Shown one piece after another: positions 46,501 to 60,712 of a DNA stretch of 64,000 nt. The position numbers were made by a program, and so were the translations under genes. The notes below the pieces were generated by a model. It saw only the letters and a program-made list of their open reading frames with translations, did no database searches and was not told the origin of the DNA. The DNA is from Jackrogersella multiformis (Eukaryota > Ascomycota > Sordariomycetes > Xylariales > Hypoxylaceae), in assembly GCA_902806575.1 (NCBI GenBank), contig CADCXD010000009.1, positions 2,852,001 to 2,916,000 of the forward strand, given 5' to 3'. Position 1 is the stretch's first letter, and each line of letters opens with the position of its first letter.

Positions 46501-48901
46501 CTTTTCGTTTTCTTAAAAATAAATATTATTATACTTATTTAATTTTTTAACGATTATAACGCGTTATTATAATAAACCTCTTTTTTATTATTTTTAAACC
46601 TTATTTCATTTTTTTTAAAAGATAAAACAAACCTTTTAATAAGTTTTATTAAACTTCCGTTTTAAAAATATTATTTTACATATTATTAATTTAAAAAAAT
46701 AATTACGTTAAAAGAATTAATTTACGTTAAATTATTTTTAAATTAAATTTAAATAAATAATATATTTATATTTAAATATATTATAAGTTTTAAAACCTTA
46801 AAAAATATTTAAATATTAATAATATAAATATTATTTATCTTTATTAATATTATTATTTTATTTTTATAATTTATATAAAAACTTAATTATAAGGTTTTTT
46901 TAAAACTTTACGTTATATTATTATTATTAATATTAAAGGTATTTATATAATATTTATAACTTATTAATAATTTACTCATTAAAATTATTATTTTTCTTAT
47001 AAGTAACTTTTAACTTATTACAATACTTTTTAAATTTTTATAAACATTATATTATAATTAAACTAAAGTAAATATCTAAAAAAATAAACTTACAATTTAT
47101 ACATAAGTTTAATTAAAAAAACCTTTAAAAATATATCTTAAATATTATTTCTATTTTTACTTTTTAATAACTTCTTTTTATCTTATAATTAAAGAATTTT
47201 TAATAAATATTATATAATAGAACGTTTTTAATATTTAAGGATTAAGATATTTATCTAAGCTTTTTTTTTTTTTATATCGGTTAAAAAATATTTTTAATTT
47301 AATAAAACAAATTAGAAATTTCCAAAAGATATTTTTAAATAGCTTATACGAATAAAATTTAAAACTTTATAAATATAAAAACGTTATTTTAATCGTTAAA
47401 AGCCTTAACATTATTAATATTATCCCATATATACTTTATTTAACCAAAAAATAATTATACGATAAGTAATATCGAACCTATATTTATAAAGATAAAACTT
47501 ATAAAATTAACTTATTCTAAATCTTTAATAATAATTCTTAATAAAAATAGTTATAAAATAAATTATATATATTATAAAAGCTTAATCTTAAAAACGTACG
47601 TATTATATTTTAAAACTTTTACTTATATTAACTCTTATATAAAGAATTTTATATATATAATATATTTATCCTTTTTTTAAAAAATATAAAACGCTATTCT
47701 AACGGAATATTTATTAACGATATTTTTATTTTAACTTAGAATTTAATTTCCATTAAAACGAGATTATTAAAAAAATAAAGGTAAATTTATACTTACTTAA
47801 TAAAACAATTATCGTTTATAAATAATTAACCATAATAATTTTCATTATTAACTTTTAATAATATATAAAAAGCTTTTATTTATAAATCAAATTTGTAATA
47901 AGGTAATTTAAAATACGTTTATAAAATTCGTTAAGGTAAAATATTATTTAATATATTTATTTAAGCTTTATAACATATAATTAAAATAATTTATATAATC
48001 TTAATATTTAAACTTTTAATTAATAAAAAGATATATTTTTATTATACTTTTATATAAATATTATATAAATATTAATTAATTTAATTAATAATAAATATTA
48101 TAAATTATTATAATTATTTTATTAAAATATATACTTTTAATTAACTTAATTAACCTTAATAATTTTTTAAATTAAAAAATAAAATATAATAATTTAAATC
48201 TATTATAATTACGGATATTAAATCTTTTATAATATATGTTAAAAACGTTCCTAATTTTTAATTAAATATATTTAAAATCTCGACTAAAAAAAAAAAACTA
48301 ATCCCGTTATTTTAATAACTTATATTAATTTATATCGTTTTAAATAAAATCCATTTATATTTAATAATTTTATATAGGTAAAATAAGTTATTATATTTAC
48401 ATTATTTCGTTAATAATATTTCTATAAATTTAAAATTAAATATATAAACGAACGTTATTCTCGTAAAAATAAATAAGGAATTTTTTTTTTTAAATTATCT
48501 TATTAAATAAATATTTAAATATTTAATTATACTTTAATCGAAACCATTAACGATCATAAAAAGTTTAAAATTAAAAATATAATAATCGTATATAAAACTC
48601 CTAATATCGTAAAGTTTTATATAATTTTCGTTATATATAAAATCTTCCTTTATTAACTTATATTTATTTATAAATATAATTATATTAACTTTTATATTAA
48701 AATATTTTAAATTCTTATTAAAAAAATTTATAAAAAATAAATTATAATTAATAATAACTTAATAAATTAACGCATTTACTTTTTTATTCTAAATATAATT
48801 ATAATATTAAAAGTAATAATTTTCTTAATAAGCCACCGTTAAAAAATATTTTTTAAGCATTGCAAATATATCAAAACTTATAAAGGGTAATAATAGATTA
48901 A

Positions 48902-49246
48902 TACGCGGGGAAGGTGGTAGCGGGTCCACACGCAGGGAAGGTAGTGGTGGATTAACACGCGGGGGAGGTGGTGGCGGGTCTACACGCGGGAGAGGTGGTG
49001 GCAGGTCCATACGCGGGGGAGGTGGTGGCAGGTTAACACGCAGGGGAGGTGGTAGTAGATTAATATGCGGAGGAGGTGGTAACAAGTCTATACGCAGGGG
49101 AGGTGGTGGCGGGTTCATACGCAGGGGAGGTGGTAGCGGATTTATACGCGGAGGTAGTGGTAGCAAGTTCATACGCGAAAGAGGTGGTAATAAATTAATA
49201 CGCAAGGGTGGTGGGTTAACACGCAGGAGAGGTAATAAGTCTAACC
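48902..49246. repeat. G-rich 27-bp minisatellite, 13 units, inside the AT block
   Basis: Twelve 27-bp units and one 21-bp unit follow each other. They read approximately ACGCGGGGGAGGTGGTGGCG followed by GGTYNA on the plus strand. Units start at 48902, 48929, 48956 and so on to 49220. Differences between units are almost all transitions (GCGG/GCAG, GGGTC/GGATT, CACG/TACG). Because 27 is a multiple of three and the minus strand lacks stops, a 149-codon frame spans it (48825-49274) with a Pro-rich nonapeptide rhythm (PPPLRVNLP). I read that frame as a by-product or as the relic of a repeat-containing protein, not as a gene. Runs of G in each unit make G-quadruplex formation likely. Confidence 0.85.
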
Positions 49247-51599
49247 AATTAGTTACTTCCGTTATTTTTTTCAAAATATTTATTATATCGATTTTATGTT
49301 TTTTATAAATATTAAAGGTTTTATATATTTTTAAAAAGGTATTAAATAAGATCTTATCGTGTTAATTCTTATATTATTATAAAATATTAATATAAATTTA
49401 AGTATATATTTATATTTTTTTATATATTAATAAATAGCTATTTATAATTGTTATAAGCATTTTTTAAGTATCCTTAATTACGCGTTAAATTATATTACTT
49501 TTATTTAATACGTTTTTTATTATTATAACCATTTTAACCTTTTATAAAGTTACTTTACTTTAATTATATATCGTTAAGATTTATTATAAAACGTTTTTTA
49601 TATTTAATAAAAAATTTTTTTTTATCAAATCTTTATCGATTATACAAATTTTATAATACGCTTTACTATTTTTTAAACCTTAATTACTGCCTTATTAATT
49701 AAGAATAAATCGTTTTTTATTTTTTTCTATAACTTTAAGGCTTTAATAACGTTATTCGTTTAAAAAACGTTATTATTAAATTATTATTAATATTATAAAA
49801 CTTTACGACCCTTTATAATAATTTAATTAAAAGTAAATCTTACTTTAATAATAAGTTAATTTACCGTTTTATTAACTTTTTTTTAATATATTAAATTTTA
49901 AAATTTGATTTTATATTTACCTTAATCCTTTATAATATTATTAAATTAAATCTTTATATTTTATATAAAATTAAAAGTAATTTTAACTTAATAATAATAT
50001 CTTAAATAAATTACGGTTAAATTTTTAATAAGTTTATTAATAAGCTTAATCTAAAAAATTATTTATTTACGTATAGGTTTATCGGAATTTTTTAATAATC
50101 TATCGTGTTTTTATACGTAAAATTTATCTTTTATCTTAAATATATCTTAAAGATTAAATATAATAATAAGATTATTAATTAATAATTCTAAATTATTATT
50201 AATAACATTATTATTATCGTTTGTTTTGATACCCTCCTTATTTTTAATTATATTTTTTAATTTTTTATAAAAAAAGTTAAGCAATAGTAACATATATTTA
50301 CCTCGTTTTTTATTATTATCTAAAAATTTATAAGATATATAAAGGTACGAAAATCTTTTAAGAAATTATTTAATTCCGCATTAATTATATTTTACTTATA
50401 AGTAATTTTTATTTTATTTTTAATAAGTATAACCCCTAATATTGTTATTTTTGAATAATTTAATAAGTTTGTTTTTACTTAGGTTTCTTCCTTAAATTAA
50501 ACCTTTAAACTTATAAATTCTTTTAATTTCCAAAAAAAAGAAACTACCGTATAAAAAATTTAAAACTATAATAAAAGATTAATTTAATAAGCTTAACCAA
50601 TAAAGCGGTTATAAATTAAAAAACTTAATTAATAAAAGCGAAATAATAATTTTATACCATAACAATAAAAAAAAAGTAAGAATTATTTAAAACCATACTA
50701 ATAAAAACGCTAAATAATAAATTACAAATATTTAAAACGTCGTATTACTAACCTTAAAAAATACATTAATAATATTAAAAAATATAAAACAAAATATTAA
50801 AAACGTTAATAAAAAGTAAATTTTTATAAATAAAATAATAAATAACGTTATTTATTCTAAATTTAAAAAATATATCAAAGTATAAAAAAATTTTAATATT
50901 TAATATTTAAAATTTAAAAAGTATACCTAAGTATAAAAAAGTTTAAAGATTTAATATTCAAAATTTAAATAAGGTATAAAAAATTTCAAAATCTTATATT
51001 TAAAAAATACCTATTTAAAGTCTAAATTCCAGGATCTAATCTTAAGACTTATAATCTAATTAATATCTTAAATATTATAACCCATTTATCGATTTAAGTA
51101 ATATTAATTAAGGGTTAAGAATTATTACTTAAAAAATATATTTTAAAGCGGTTTTATATTAATAACCGCCTAGTTATAGGATATATAAAATATATTTTAT
51201 ATTATATTATAACTTAAAATAAATTTTTTATTATCCTTACTTTTTACTTTTTAAATATTTATTATAATATTTAAATTTTAAAGTTATTAAAATATTATAA
51301 TAAAAAAGATTAATAAATTATATTAAAAATATTATACTTACGTTATATTCTTTATAAAGTAAGATAATATTATATTTTATTATTAATCTAATATTAATTA
51401 ACTTTTATTGATAAATTTATACATTTTATTAAAGAATAAATTTATTCTAAATAATTTCGATACTATTACCGATAGGGAAAAAAAACTTAAAATTATTTAA
51501 ACTCTTATTCTTAATAATATAAATATCCTTAATGTTTTAAATATTAATTTTATAACTTTAATAACTAATTTAAAAGGCCGGAATATATTATTAACTTTG

Positions 51600-51670
51600 T
51601 TAATTTTATTACTTTTATTATTTTTATTATTTTTATTATTTTTATTATTTTTATTATCTTTATTAACTTT
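51600..51670. repeat. TTTTTATTA simple repeat
   Basis: About seven tandem units of a 9-bp T-rich sequence. This creates the low-complexity Leu-rich open frame at 51597-51824. Confidence 0.8.
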
Positions 51671-53016
51671 ATTAATTTTAATAACTTTACCGATTTTATT
51701 AATTGCTTTATTTTATTTTTCTTTTAACCCGCCTAATAATGATAATATAAATAAGTTTAATAAATTAATTAAATTATTTACTTTTTTATATAAAAAAGCG
51801 CGTTTTAGAAAATTTAGTTTATAGGGAAAGTAATATTTTCTTAAATTTAGAATTTATTAAAAGATAAGTATTTAAATAAGGCAATTACGTTAATAATTAG
51901 TTATATTATTTTATAATTTTATTAAGATTAAGTAATTTTATTTTATATATATTATTTTATAAGTATATTATAAATAGTTTATTATAATATAACTATTTTA
52001 TTAATAATATCATTGTGATAAAGTCACTTTATTATAAACGCATTATTCTATAGGTATAATATAATTTAAATTATAAAATTTATTATAATAAAGTAACCTC
52101 ATTTTTGATTATACTTAGGGCATATATCTCATTATGGTTATATTTTATAAATTTATTATTCTAAATATATCCTTATAATTTTTTTATTAAAATATTTGTT
52201 AGATTTTATTACGCATTATTTACATATTATATAATTTCTTAAATAATACCACGTTATTAATAATTATATTAAGATTATAATAAATATTATATACGTTAAA
52301 GTGAATATTATTGGTAATTTATTTTAATATAACTTTTAACGATTTATTATTAATTTAAAAGAAGTTTTTTTTATTTAAAATTTAATAAATTATATTTATA
52401 TAAATTTTTAAGGTTAATTTATACGATTAATTTTGCTATTTTTAAATATATTAATAAAAAAAAAGTAAATAATTTAATTAAATATTCCTAACGTTTAATT
52501 TATCGTTTAAGCTTTATTATTTAAAATCTTATAAGTTTATCCTTAAATTTTATTAATTTAATAATAACGATAATTATATTTTATAATTTATATGACAAAA
52601 ATAATCCCTGTTTTTATTCCGATTAAATTAAACTTTTTAAAAATCTAAAAAAATAAAATAATCGGATATTAATTAATTTTATAAAAATACCACCATTAAT
52701 TATAGCTTATTTAATGATTTAAAATATGTTTTTAATAAAAGTATTAAAACTAAAAATATTTATTAATAATATCGTTAATTTAATTAATTTGATCCATTTT
52801 TTAAAAATACCTTTGTAATGTTTAAGAAAACTTTTTAATAAATATCTTACAATTAATAATATAATTAAATTTTAAATCTTATCGGGGAAATTAGGTTTAA
52901 CCGGAAGAATAAGGGTGGGATTTATATTATAATATAACTTAAAAATTATTAATATTTATTAAAACTTATGTGTAGCAATAAAAAACATTATAAATAATCG
53001 ATAGTTATATTTTAAG

Positions 53017-53136
53017 GAATTAAAAATTAAAAACCGCCATTTAGAAAATAAAAAAACGATCTGAAAAATAAGATTCCGTTTTCTAAAACCGCCACTTTTT
53101 CGCAATAAGCCGTTTTAATGGTTTTTAATTTTTAAC
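53017..53136. repeat. Small inverted-repeat element (hairpin), about 120 bp
   Basis: The left arm (53019-53039) carries TTAAAAATTAAAAACC followed by GCCATT. The right arm (53115-53136) carries the reverse complement, AATGGTTTTTAATTTTTAACC. An inner pair of TAGAAAA / TTTTCTA lies between them. GCC triplets and CpA survive here although the flanks are depleted. It is possibly a tiny MITE. Confidence 0.5.
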
Positions 53137-54689
53137 CGCTTACCGTAATTATATATATACCTACTTATTTTATGTACTTTTAAAATAAATATATATAAAT
53201 ATATAATATATATCTTAAAACCATTATTATATGCCATTTTAATTACGATTATAGAAAAAGAAAATAATATTCTTACTTATAAAAAGAGCAAAATTTTTAA
53301 ACGAAAGTAACGAAGAAATAAGATCTAAAATTAATATCGTATTTTATTTAAAAAATTAAACAAATTTTACGAGCTATTAAAAGTTAAAATATATACGATA
53401 ATTTATTTTTTAAACGAATAAATTTATACGTATCAAATAAACTTATCTTAATGATTTAATAAAAATATTATAAGTATAAAAATCATTACAAAATTATATA
53501 TTATTAATAAAAATATAAGATTAATATTTTCTTCCTTTAATTTAAATTAAATTAACTTATACTTAAAAAAAAAAAAACCTTGACGTAAAAGAATATATTT
53601 ATTAATGTTAATTATAATTACCTAAGTATTTTTAATAAAATATTAAAAGAGTTTTATTATTTTAATAATACCATATTTTAATAATGTGGTTTAAATCTGG
53701 GAACGCGATCTTTGATTGGTTAAAATCATTATCGATAAAATTATTTATTAAAAATAAGAATATAACTTAATTTATCTCTTTTACACTTAAAACTTCCCAT
53801 TAAAAAACGTAATCTTATAATTAATATTAATTAATAAAAAGCTTTTAATTAATCGATTAAATTTATTTAAATATAAAGCCGGTATAAGCCATAGATAAAT
53901 AATATTTTAAGCTTTAAATTCATTATATTAATTAGTAACGATATTAATTACTTAATGTCCTTAATTAAAAATTCCCTTTTTACGTTATTTTTATAACTTA
54001 ATCAAATTCTAGTATAATTTGGTTTAATTAATTATAGCTTTTTTAAATAATATATATTTTAAGTTATAAAACGTTAAAATAAAATTCACTTAAATTATCG
54101 AAATATGATAAAAGGGTAATTATAAATAAAAATATATTACTTTATACTTTTATAGTTTAATATTATGGTATTAGGCTTTAAATTTAAGACGGGTTTAAAT
54201 ATTATAAAGCGTAACCATACTTTTAAGAGGGTACGATACATATTATAAGAGGTATAATATTTAATCTTATAATAATTTTATTTAAGCTTAATTTTTTTTT
54301 TATAATATTAATATTATTAACCTCTTTTTTAATATTTATTATTATAAATTATTTCTATAATAATCTTATTATTATTAATATTATTATATTATTTAATCCT
54401 TTTTAAAAAAGAAAATCTATATTATTTAAAGGTAAAAGAAGCCTTTACCTTTATTATTATTAAAATCATTATTAAACTTATTAAATTAAGTAATAACGTT
54501 ATTAATAATAATTATTTACCTTTTAATAACTTAATATTATTCTATTATTAATTCTTTAAGATCCCTGCTTTTTACTCCTTTTACTTTTGTTCTTGTTATT
54601 CTTATTATTTTTATTGCTTCTTTTATACCTTTTACTTTTCCACTTTTGAAAATTAAGTAGTTATTAATGTTATAATGGCTTAGATAGTT

Positions 54690-55250
54690 TTAAGTTTATT
54701 TATTAAGGCGTTATTTAATCATTAAATCTCTAATAGGGATTAATAATACTTGGCTTAAGTAAATTATAATTATTAATACTTAGATTATAACCGTGGAGGT
54801 TATAACGTAATAATATATAATTAAAAAATTATACATTAAGATTTATGTTAATATGTATAATAGGTTAAAGCATATATATCTTATTAATTTTAAAATATTC
54901 CTTTATTATAAAGGCAAAATAATATTACGTATATTCTTAATTAATCGGTAATAAATATAGTTATAAAAGTAAGGTTTAATATTATATAATAATATCGTTT
55001 AAAAATATAAAATATTAAAAGATATATAAGTTATACATATTTTAATAATAGGTTAATTATTATATATAAGGGTTTAATAAATAAATTAAATTATTTTAAA
55101 TATATTAAGCTTAAAGTATTTATTTAAGTTAAAAGTATAAAAAAGCTTTACTTAAGTAAGTAAATAATTGCCCATCCCGCCTTTATATATATTATTTTTA
55201 ATTAAAAATTAAAAACCGTTATAATTAAGTATTTAAGTACTAGATAAGTA
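54690..55250. repeat. Diverged dispersed repeat, copy B
   Basis: Partner of the 42190-43545 stretch in the same orientation, with the shared cores listed there. It is shorter, so internal deletion is likely. Confidence 0.45.
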
Positions 55251-57310
55251 CGAGATTTAGTTTTTTAAAATTTAACTATCTTTTTTTTATTACTTTTTTA
55301 ATATAATCTATTTTATTATAAAGGACGTTTTAATTATTTATTTATACTTAAAAACGTCTTTCTTTTATTATTTTAAAAGTTTTAATATTTATTTTATTAT
55401 AAAAAGCATCTTAATTTAACTTTTATACTTAAAAGTATCTTTTTAAAAAAAGTATTAATGTTAAGTTTTATAAGCAAGGTATTTTACGTATTAAGTCTTA
55501 CGTAAATAAGATTTATTTATAAATATTATTATCCCTTTTTTTTTATAATATCCTTTCGTTATATTCTTTGTATTTATTAATAATCATTTATATTTTAATA
55601 TTGCGATTAGCGCTTAAATATATTTTAATTTTCTTAACAACATCGATAAATTGTATAAATTTTACAACCTTACGTTTTATAATTTTTAGTTTATTATTTA
55701 GATATTATCGTTTGTGTTAAATTGGTTTTAAATAAATATAATATTTAAGAAAGATTTAATATATCTGGTTAAAAAATTCTATAACTTTTTAATTATCTTT
55801 ATATATCCTTTAATTTTATCATTTATGTTTGTAACGATTAAAGTCCTTAATAAATTACGTTACTTTATAATATTAATTATTTATAATTTATAATATTAAT
55901 CGAAAGCTTATTAGAATTAAAAATAAATTGTTAAAATCTAAAAGACGTGAATCTTAAAGGTAGATTTTTATTTTATTATTTTATTATTAAGAATTATTAT
56001 AAGGCATCCTAGTTTATATTCTTAAATATGGTAAATTGAAGAGTTAATGTTAATTATTAAATGTTAATAAATGTTAATTTATAATATTATATATTGTATT
56101 TTAATATTATATCATTTAACAAAGAAAGAAATATCTTATAATAAAAATCTAGTTTATAACCTTTATAATAAGTTTGGAAATATCCTTTATAACCCTTATA
56201 ATAAAATTATTGAAGATAAATCGGAACGATATTCTTACCTATTTTTTAGTCGTATAATATTAAATATAAAAGATAATATTATAATTATATAAATAGGGGG
56301 GAATAAGGGGAAAGGTAATAATATATTAATAATAAGAAACTTAATTAAGATAAGGAGAATATATGTCTTTAAATTAATTTAAAATTATTATATTTAATAA
56401 ATTTATAATTTTTTTTTATATAACTTATATAAAGAAGTAACTTAATGTATGTTCCTTAAAATATAATGGTTAACGTTATAAATATTTAGGATATTTTTAG
56501 GTAATATAAGTTAATAATTAATTTATTAATAATTAAGCTTCTTTAGATAATAAATATAAAAGTAATAATAATTAAAGTAAAGCTTTTTTAAAATAAAGCT
56601 TAAAGTAATAATAATATAATTATATTATATTATATAAATCTAAGTAAATATCTAATTTTAGATAATATTATAAATTAATCTTAATAACGATCGTTAAAAA
56701 TAAACATATTATCTCTAGAATATCTGTTAAAATTTTCATCTCCAAAAAAATAACGCAACTAAAGAATACCATAATAAGTATTAAAAATAACGACATAAAA
56801 ATTCTGATAAATAAAAGCTTTATTTATTATATTAATTGGATTAGGTGTAAGGAAAATAAGGTATAAAAATAAATAATTAGTTAAGGATTAACATAAATAA
56901 ATTAAAAAAAAATTATTATAAAAAATTTAAATATTAATATTTATAATTAATTGAATAATCTTTAAAATATGCCTATATATATATATTAGTAAAAGTAATA
57001 ATATAAAATTTGAGAAAGAATTTAAAACATTATTTATAGATATAATAATATATTATTAATTAATAAACTGTTAATTAATAAGTCGTTAATTAATAATTAT
57101 ATTAAGAATCATATTAAGATCTTTAGTAACTTTATATTTTAGAATGCCTTAACCATTAACATTACGAAGTTAATATTTCCACGTTAAGGACGTTTTAATA
57201 TAATTAAATATATGTTTATTATAAGATATAATATAAATTCTTTTGGTTTTATGGTTTATTTTATTCTTATATAATTTATAAGTTTATATATACGATATAA
57301 CGATAGTTTA

Positions 57311-57385
57311 ATTAATTAACATTTCTTAATTAATATTCTTTAATTAATATTCTTTAATTAATATTCTTAATTAATATTTCTTATT
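57311..57385. repeat. 14-bp AT minisatellite, array 1
   Basis: Tandem units close to AATTAATATTCTTT / AATTAACATTTCTT. The same unit recurs in the array at 58751-58880. Confidence 0.75.
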
Positions 57386-58750
57386 AAGCAAGGATGGTTA
57401 GTAATTTATAACGAAATAATATTTAGGACATTTTTCGATATACCCGGATATAAGGTAGGAAATAAACCTGTTATAAAGATTCCCCTTAATAAAGTATTTT
57501 AATTAAAGATTAATACTTAAGGGTTTATATTTAACTATTAAACGTATATCCTATAAATAAAATAACTTAATCTTAATTAATAAAATCTTTAATTTATTTA
57601 TTAAATATAAGTAATTTTTAATTTAAAACGTATTAATAAATTATTATTAAGTAAATAATTAGGATTATTTTTAATAATTATAATACGGAATTAAGGGTAA
57701 TTTTATAACTTTAGGATAATTATGGAGATATATAATAAAAAAAATCTTTAAATTTTTTTCCATAAAGCGTATAACTAAAGTTTCACGAGAGAATTTTAAA
57801 AATATATAATAAAATAAGTAGGTAATTATCTAAATATAATTAAATAAATTAAATATCATATATTATTATATAATATTGTGTGAACTATAGAAACTTTTAT
57901 TATAATTCTTTTATAAATATATAAGCCGGAAAGTAACGGGAAAAATTCTTTTTATTCTTTTTATATCCTTTAAAAAAAATTAATAAATCGATTAATATAT
58001 TATACGCTTTATATATATTATTTAAATTAGATTTAATAAAATTAATCTTCCTTTTCGATTTATATAAAAGTTATTAAAGATTATTAATTAATAATTAAAT
58101 ATCCCCGATCCCGTCTTTTATTTTATCCTCAACCTTAAATTTTATTTTAATTTTGATCCTAATTTCATCGAGTGGTAAAGGTTCCGCCGAAGTATAAGGT
58201 TACGAAAAAGCCGTTTAATTATTATATTCCTAGTTAATGGTAACTTAAATCGTTAAACTTATTAAAAAAAAATATATTAATAAATAAGATTTATATTAAA
58301 CGCCTTATGATTAACCTTAACTTACGCGTTATCTTACTTTATAATTTAATAATTAAATAAATCCTAAAAATATTAATATATTAATAATATCTTAAGGAAT
58401 TTAATTTTAACTTTTATAATGAATTTATAAGCCTTTTTCAAATTTAAAAGGGGCTTAATATATTTTTATAATTTTCTTCTTATTATAATAATTAAAAAGT
58501 ATAATTATTTTAAAAGTAAGCGTTTTAAACATATTATATAAACCTATATTAATACTTTTAAATAAATATATACTTTATATTAAGGTTATATTAATATAAA
58601 TCAGCCGTATAATATATATATTAAGTATTATAGAAATTAGGTATTATTATAATAATAAAGATTAGAGATTGTATTTTCTTAGGTGTTTTTATTACGTAAT
58701 GTTAACGTTTTTATACGAGTTAAAGAGGAAACGAAAATAGTTAGCCTGGC

Positions 58751-58880
58751 CATTTCTTAGTTAATATGTTAATTAACATCTTAATTAACATTTATTAGTT
58801 AATATTTCTTGGTTAACATTTCTTAATTAACATTTATTAATTAACATTTTAGCTAATATTTCTTAATTATTATTTCTTAT
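58751..58880. repeat. 14-bp AT minisatellite, array 2
   Basis: About nine degenerate units of AATTAACATTTCTT, including less mutated-looking versions with GGTTAACATTTCTT and AGCTAATATTTCTT. These hint that the ancestral unit had G/C at positions now A/T. Confidence 0.75.
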
Positions 58881-60661
58881 TTTTAAAAAGCTATTTAAAT
58901 AATTAAAATGTGATTTATAATAAGGACAAGTAAGGAGTAAAGATGTAATAAAGCCTTATATTTAAATAGTGATATAATTGTTATTATTAAAATTTTAAAG
59001 AAATAGGATAAATGCGTAAATATTTACTTAAATAAGTTATTTACTTTATGCCTTAATAAAAGGATATATTCTAATATACTTAACTTAAATGGTTAATAAT
59101 AAATATAAAGTTCTGCTTCCTTAAATAAATTTTATTTAAAAAGAGATATTTAACGTTATATCCCGCTATTTATATTGCTTATAATGGTTGGCCGAGGTAT
59201 AAGAGTAAATATAAGATTATAATAATTACTTAAATGATAAGGTTTTTTAAATTGATTTTCTTACGTGGTTTATATATAAAGCCTTAAAATTTAACATAAA
59301 ATTAACCATATATTTTTAAAATTAATTTAATATATAAAAAATGCTTAAACGATTAAATAATTAGTTTATTTATTATAAAAGAGCGATCGTATAAAAAGTT
59401 TATAATAAAATAAATCCTGAATAAAGGGATAAGCTTTAAAATTAAGAAGATAAGATTTTAAAAAAGAAACGTTAATTTTTATTTTATTTTTTTTAATTAT
59501 AATTAATAATTTTTATAAATCCTTAACATAACTTAACATTACTTTAATTAAAGATTTTAAACCTATTATCGATACTTTTATTTTAATTATTAACTTTCCC
59601 GTCTTTTTTTTTGCCGTCGTAACTAACGTTATTTTTAACGCCTTAAATACCTTTAACGATAAAATATACGTTTTTTAATCCTAATTTATTTAAAGTTAAG
59701 AATATCCTCCCCACCTATTTATTTAAGGTTATAAAGAAGTTTTGCGTATAAATATAAATGCGGAAAACGGCCTTTATTATAATAATATATATTAATAAAG
59801 ACTTTTATTAAATAATTATTAAAATTTAAAGTAATAAGGTTAAACGTATTATTAAAAAATTATTTAAGGTTATTATAAAAAAAAACGTTAGCCTTTAATA
59901 TTTATTTTTTAACGTTATTAAAGTCTTATTAAATTTAAAATATACTTTAAAAAAATGCCGTTTAACGTTAATTATACCGTTCTTTAGCAAGGTTTTAAGT
60001 AACGTAATTTAAGTAAGTGTAATATATTAAAATAATACGATAAGATTATTAAAGGAGATATAAACAGTATTTTTATTATTATTAATAAATATTAATAATT
60101 TAATTATTTTTATCTTAGTTATAAATTTAAAGGAGGGGATATATATTACGAATAAGTTATATAGTTATATTTATAAAAAATAAATTTTGTTGTTCTTTAT
60201 TTTTTAATTAGCTTACTTTTATCTTTTAAAAAAACCTCGGTACTTTTTAATATTTTACTTTACTTATTACAGGTAGTATAAATTATTATTATCTTATATT
60301 TATCACTATTAACGTAAACTCGAACAAAGCATAACTTTTAATAAATTTTCTAGCCTTTCTTAATAATTTACCTTAATGCCGTAAAATAATCGTTAAAAAA
60401 AATATTAGTTTTTAACGCCTTTAATTTAAAAAACTACAAAATATTAACCGCCTTTCTTTACTATATATATTAATAAGAAATATATTATTAAGGTTATAAC
60501 ATTTAGTTTTAAATTAAAAAATTAAGTCGTAAAAAGCTAATATAAAGATTTTTTTAATTTAAAAATAAATTAAATAGAAAGGGAATGAAGTTTAAATAGC
60601 CAGTTTTGTTAAGTACGATTTATATCCTAGATATATACTTACTTGTTAGCTTATCGTAAAC

Positions 60662-60712
60662 GAAAAAAAAAAAACCGGAAAAAAAAACCGGAAAAAAAAA
60701 CCGGAAAAAAAC
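60662..60712. repeat. CCGGAAAAAAAAA tandem repeat
   Basis: Three to four units of CCGG followed by 7-9 A residues, then a C run (60715-60724). It is a local GC-containing spot in the AT block. Confidence 0.75.

Noticed and set aside
48825..49274. 149-codon minus-strand open frame
   Set aside because: Openness is explained by a 27-bp tandem repeat with no stop in that frame; the flanks are AT-saturated.
51597..51824. 75-codon Leu-rich open frame
   Set aside because: Low-complexity TTTTTATTA repeat translated.
56071..56292. 73-codon open frame in the AT block
   Set aside because: Ile/Tyr/Asn/Lys-rich composition is that of the local base content; no recognisable motif.
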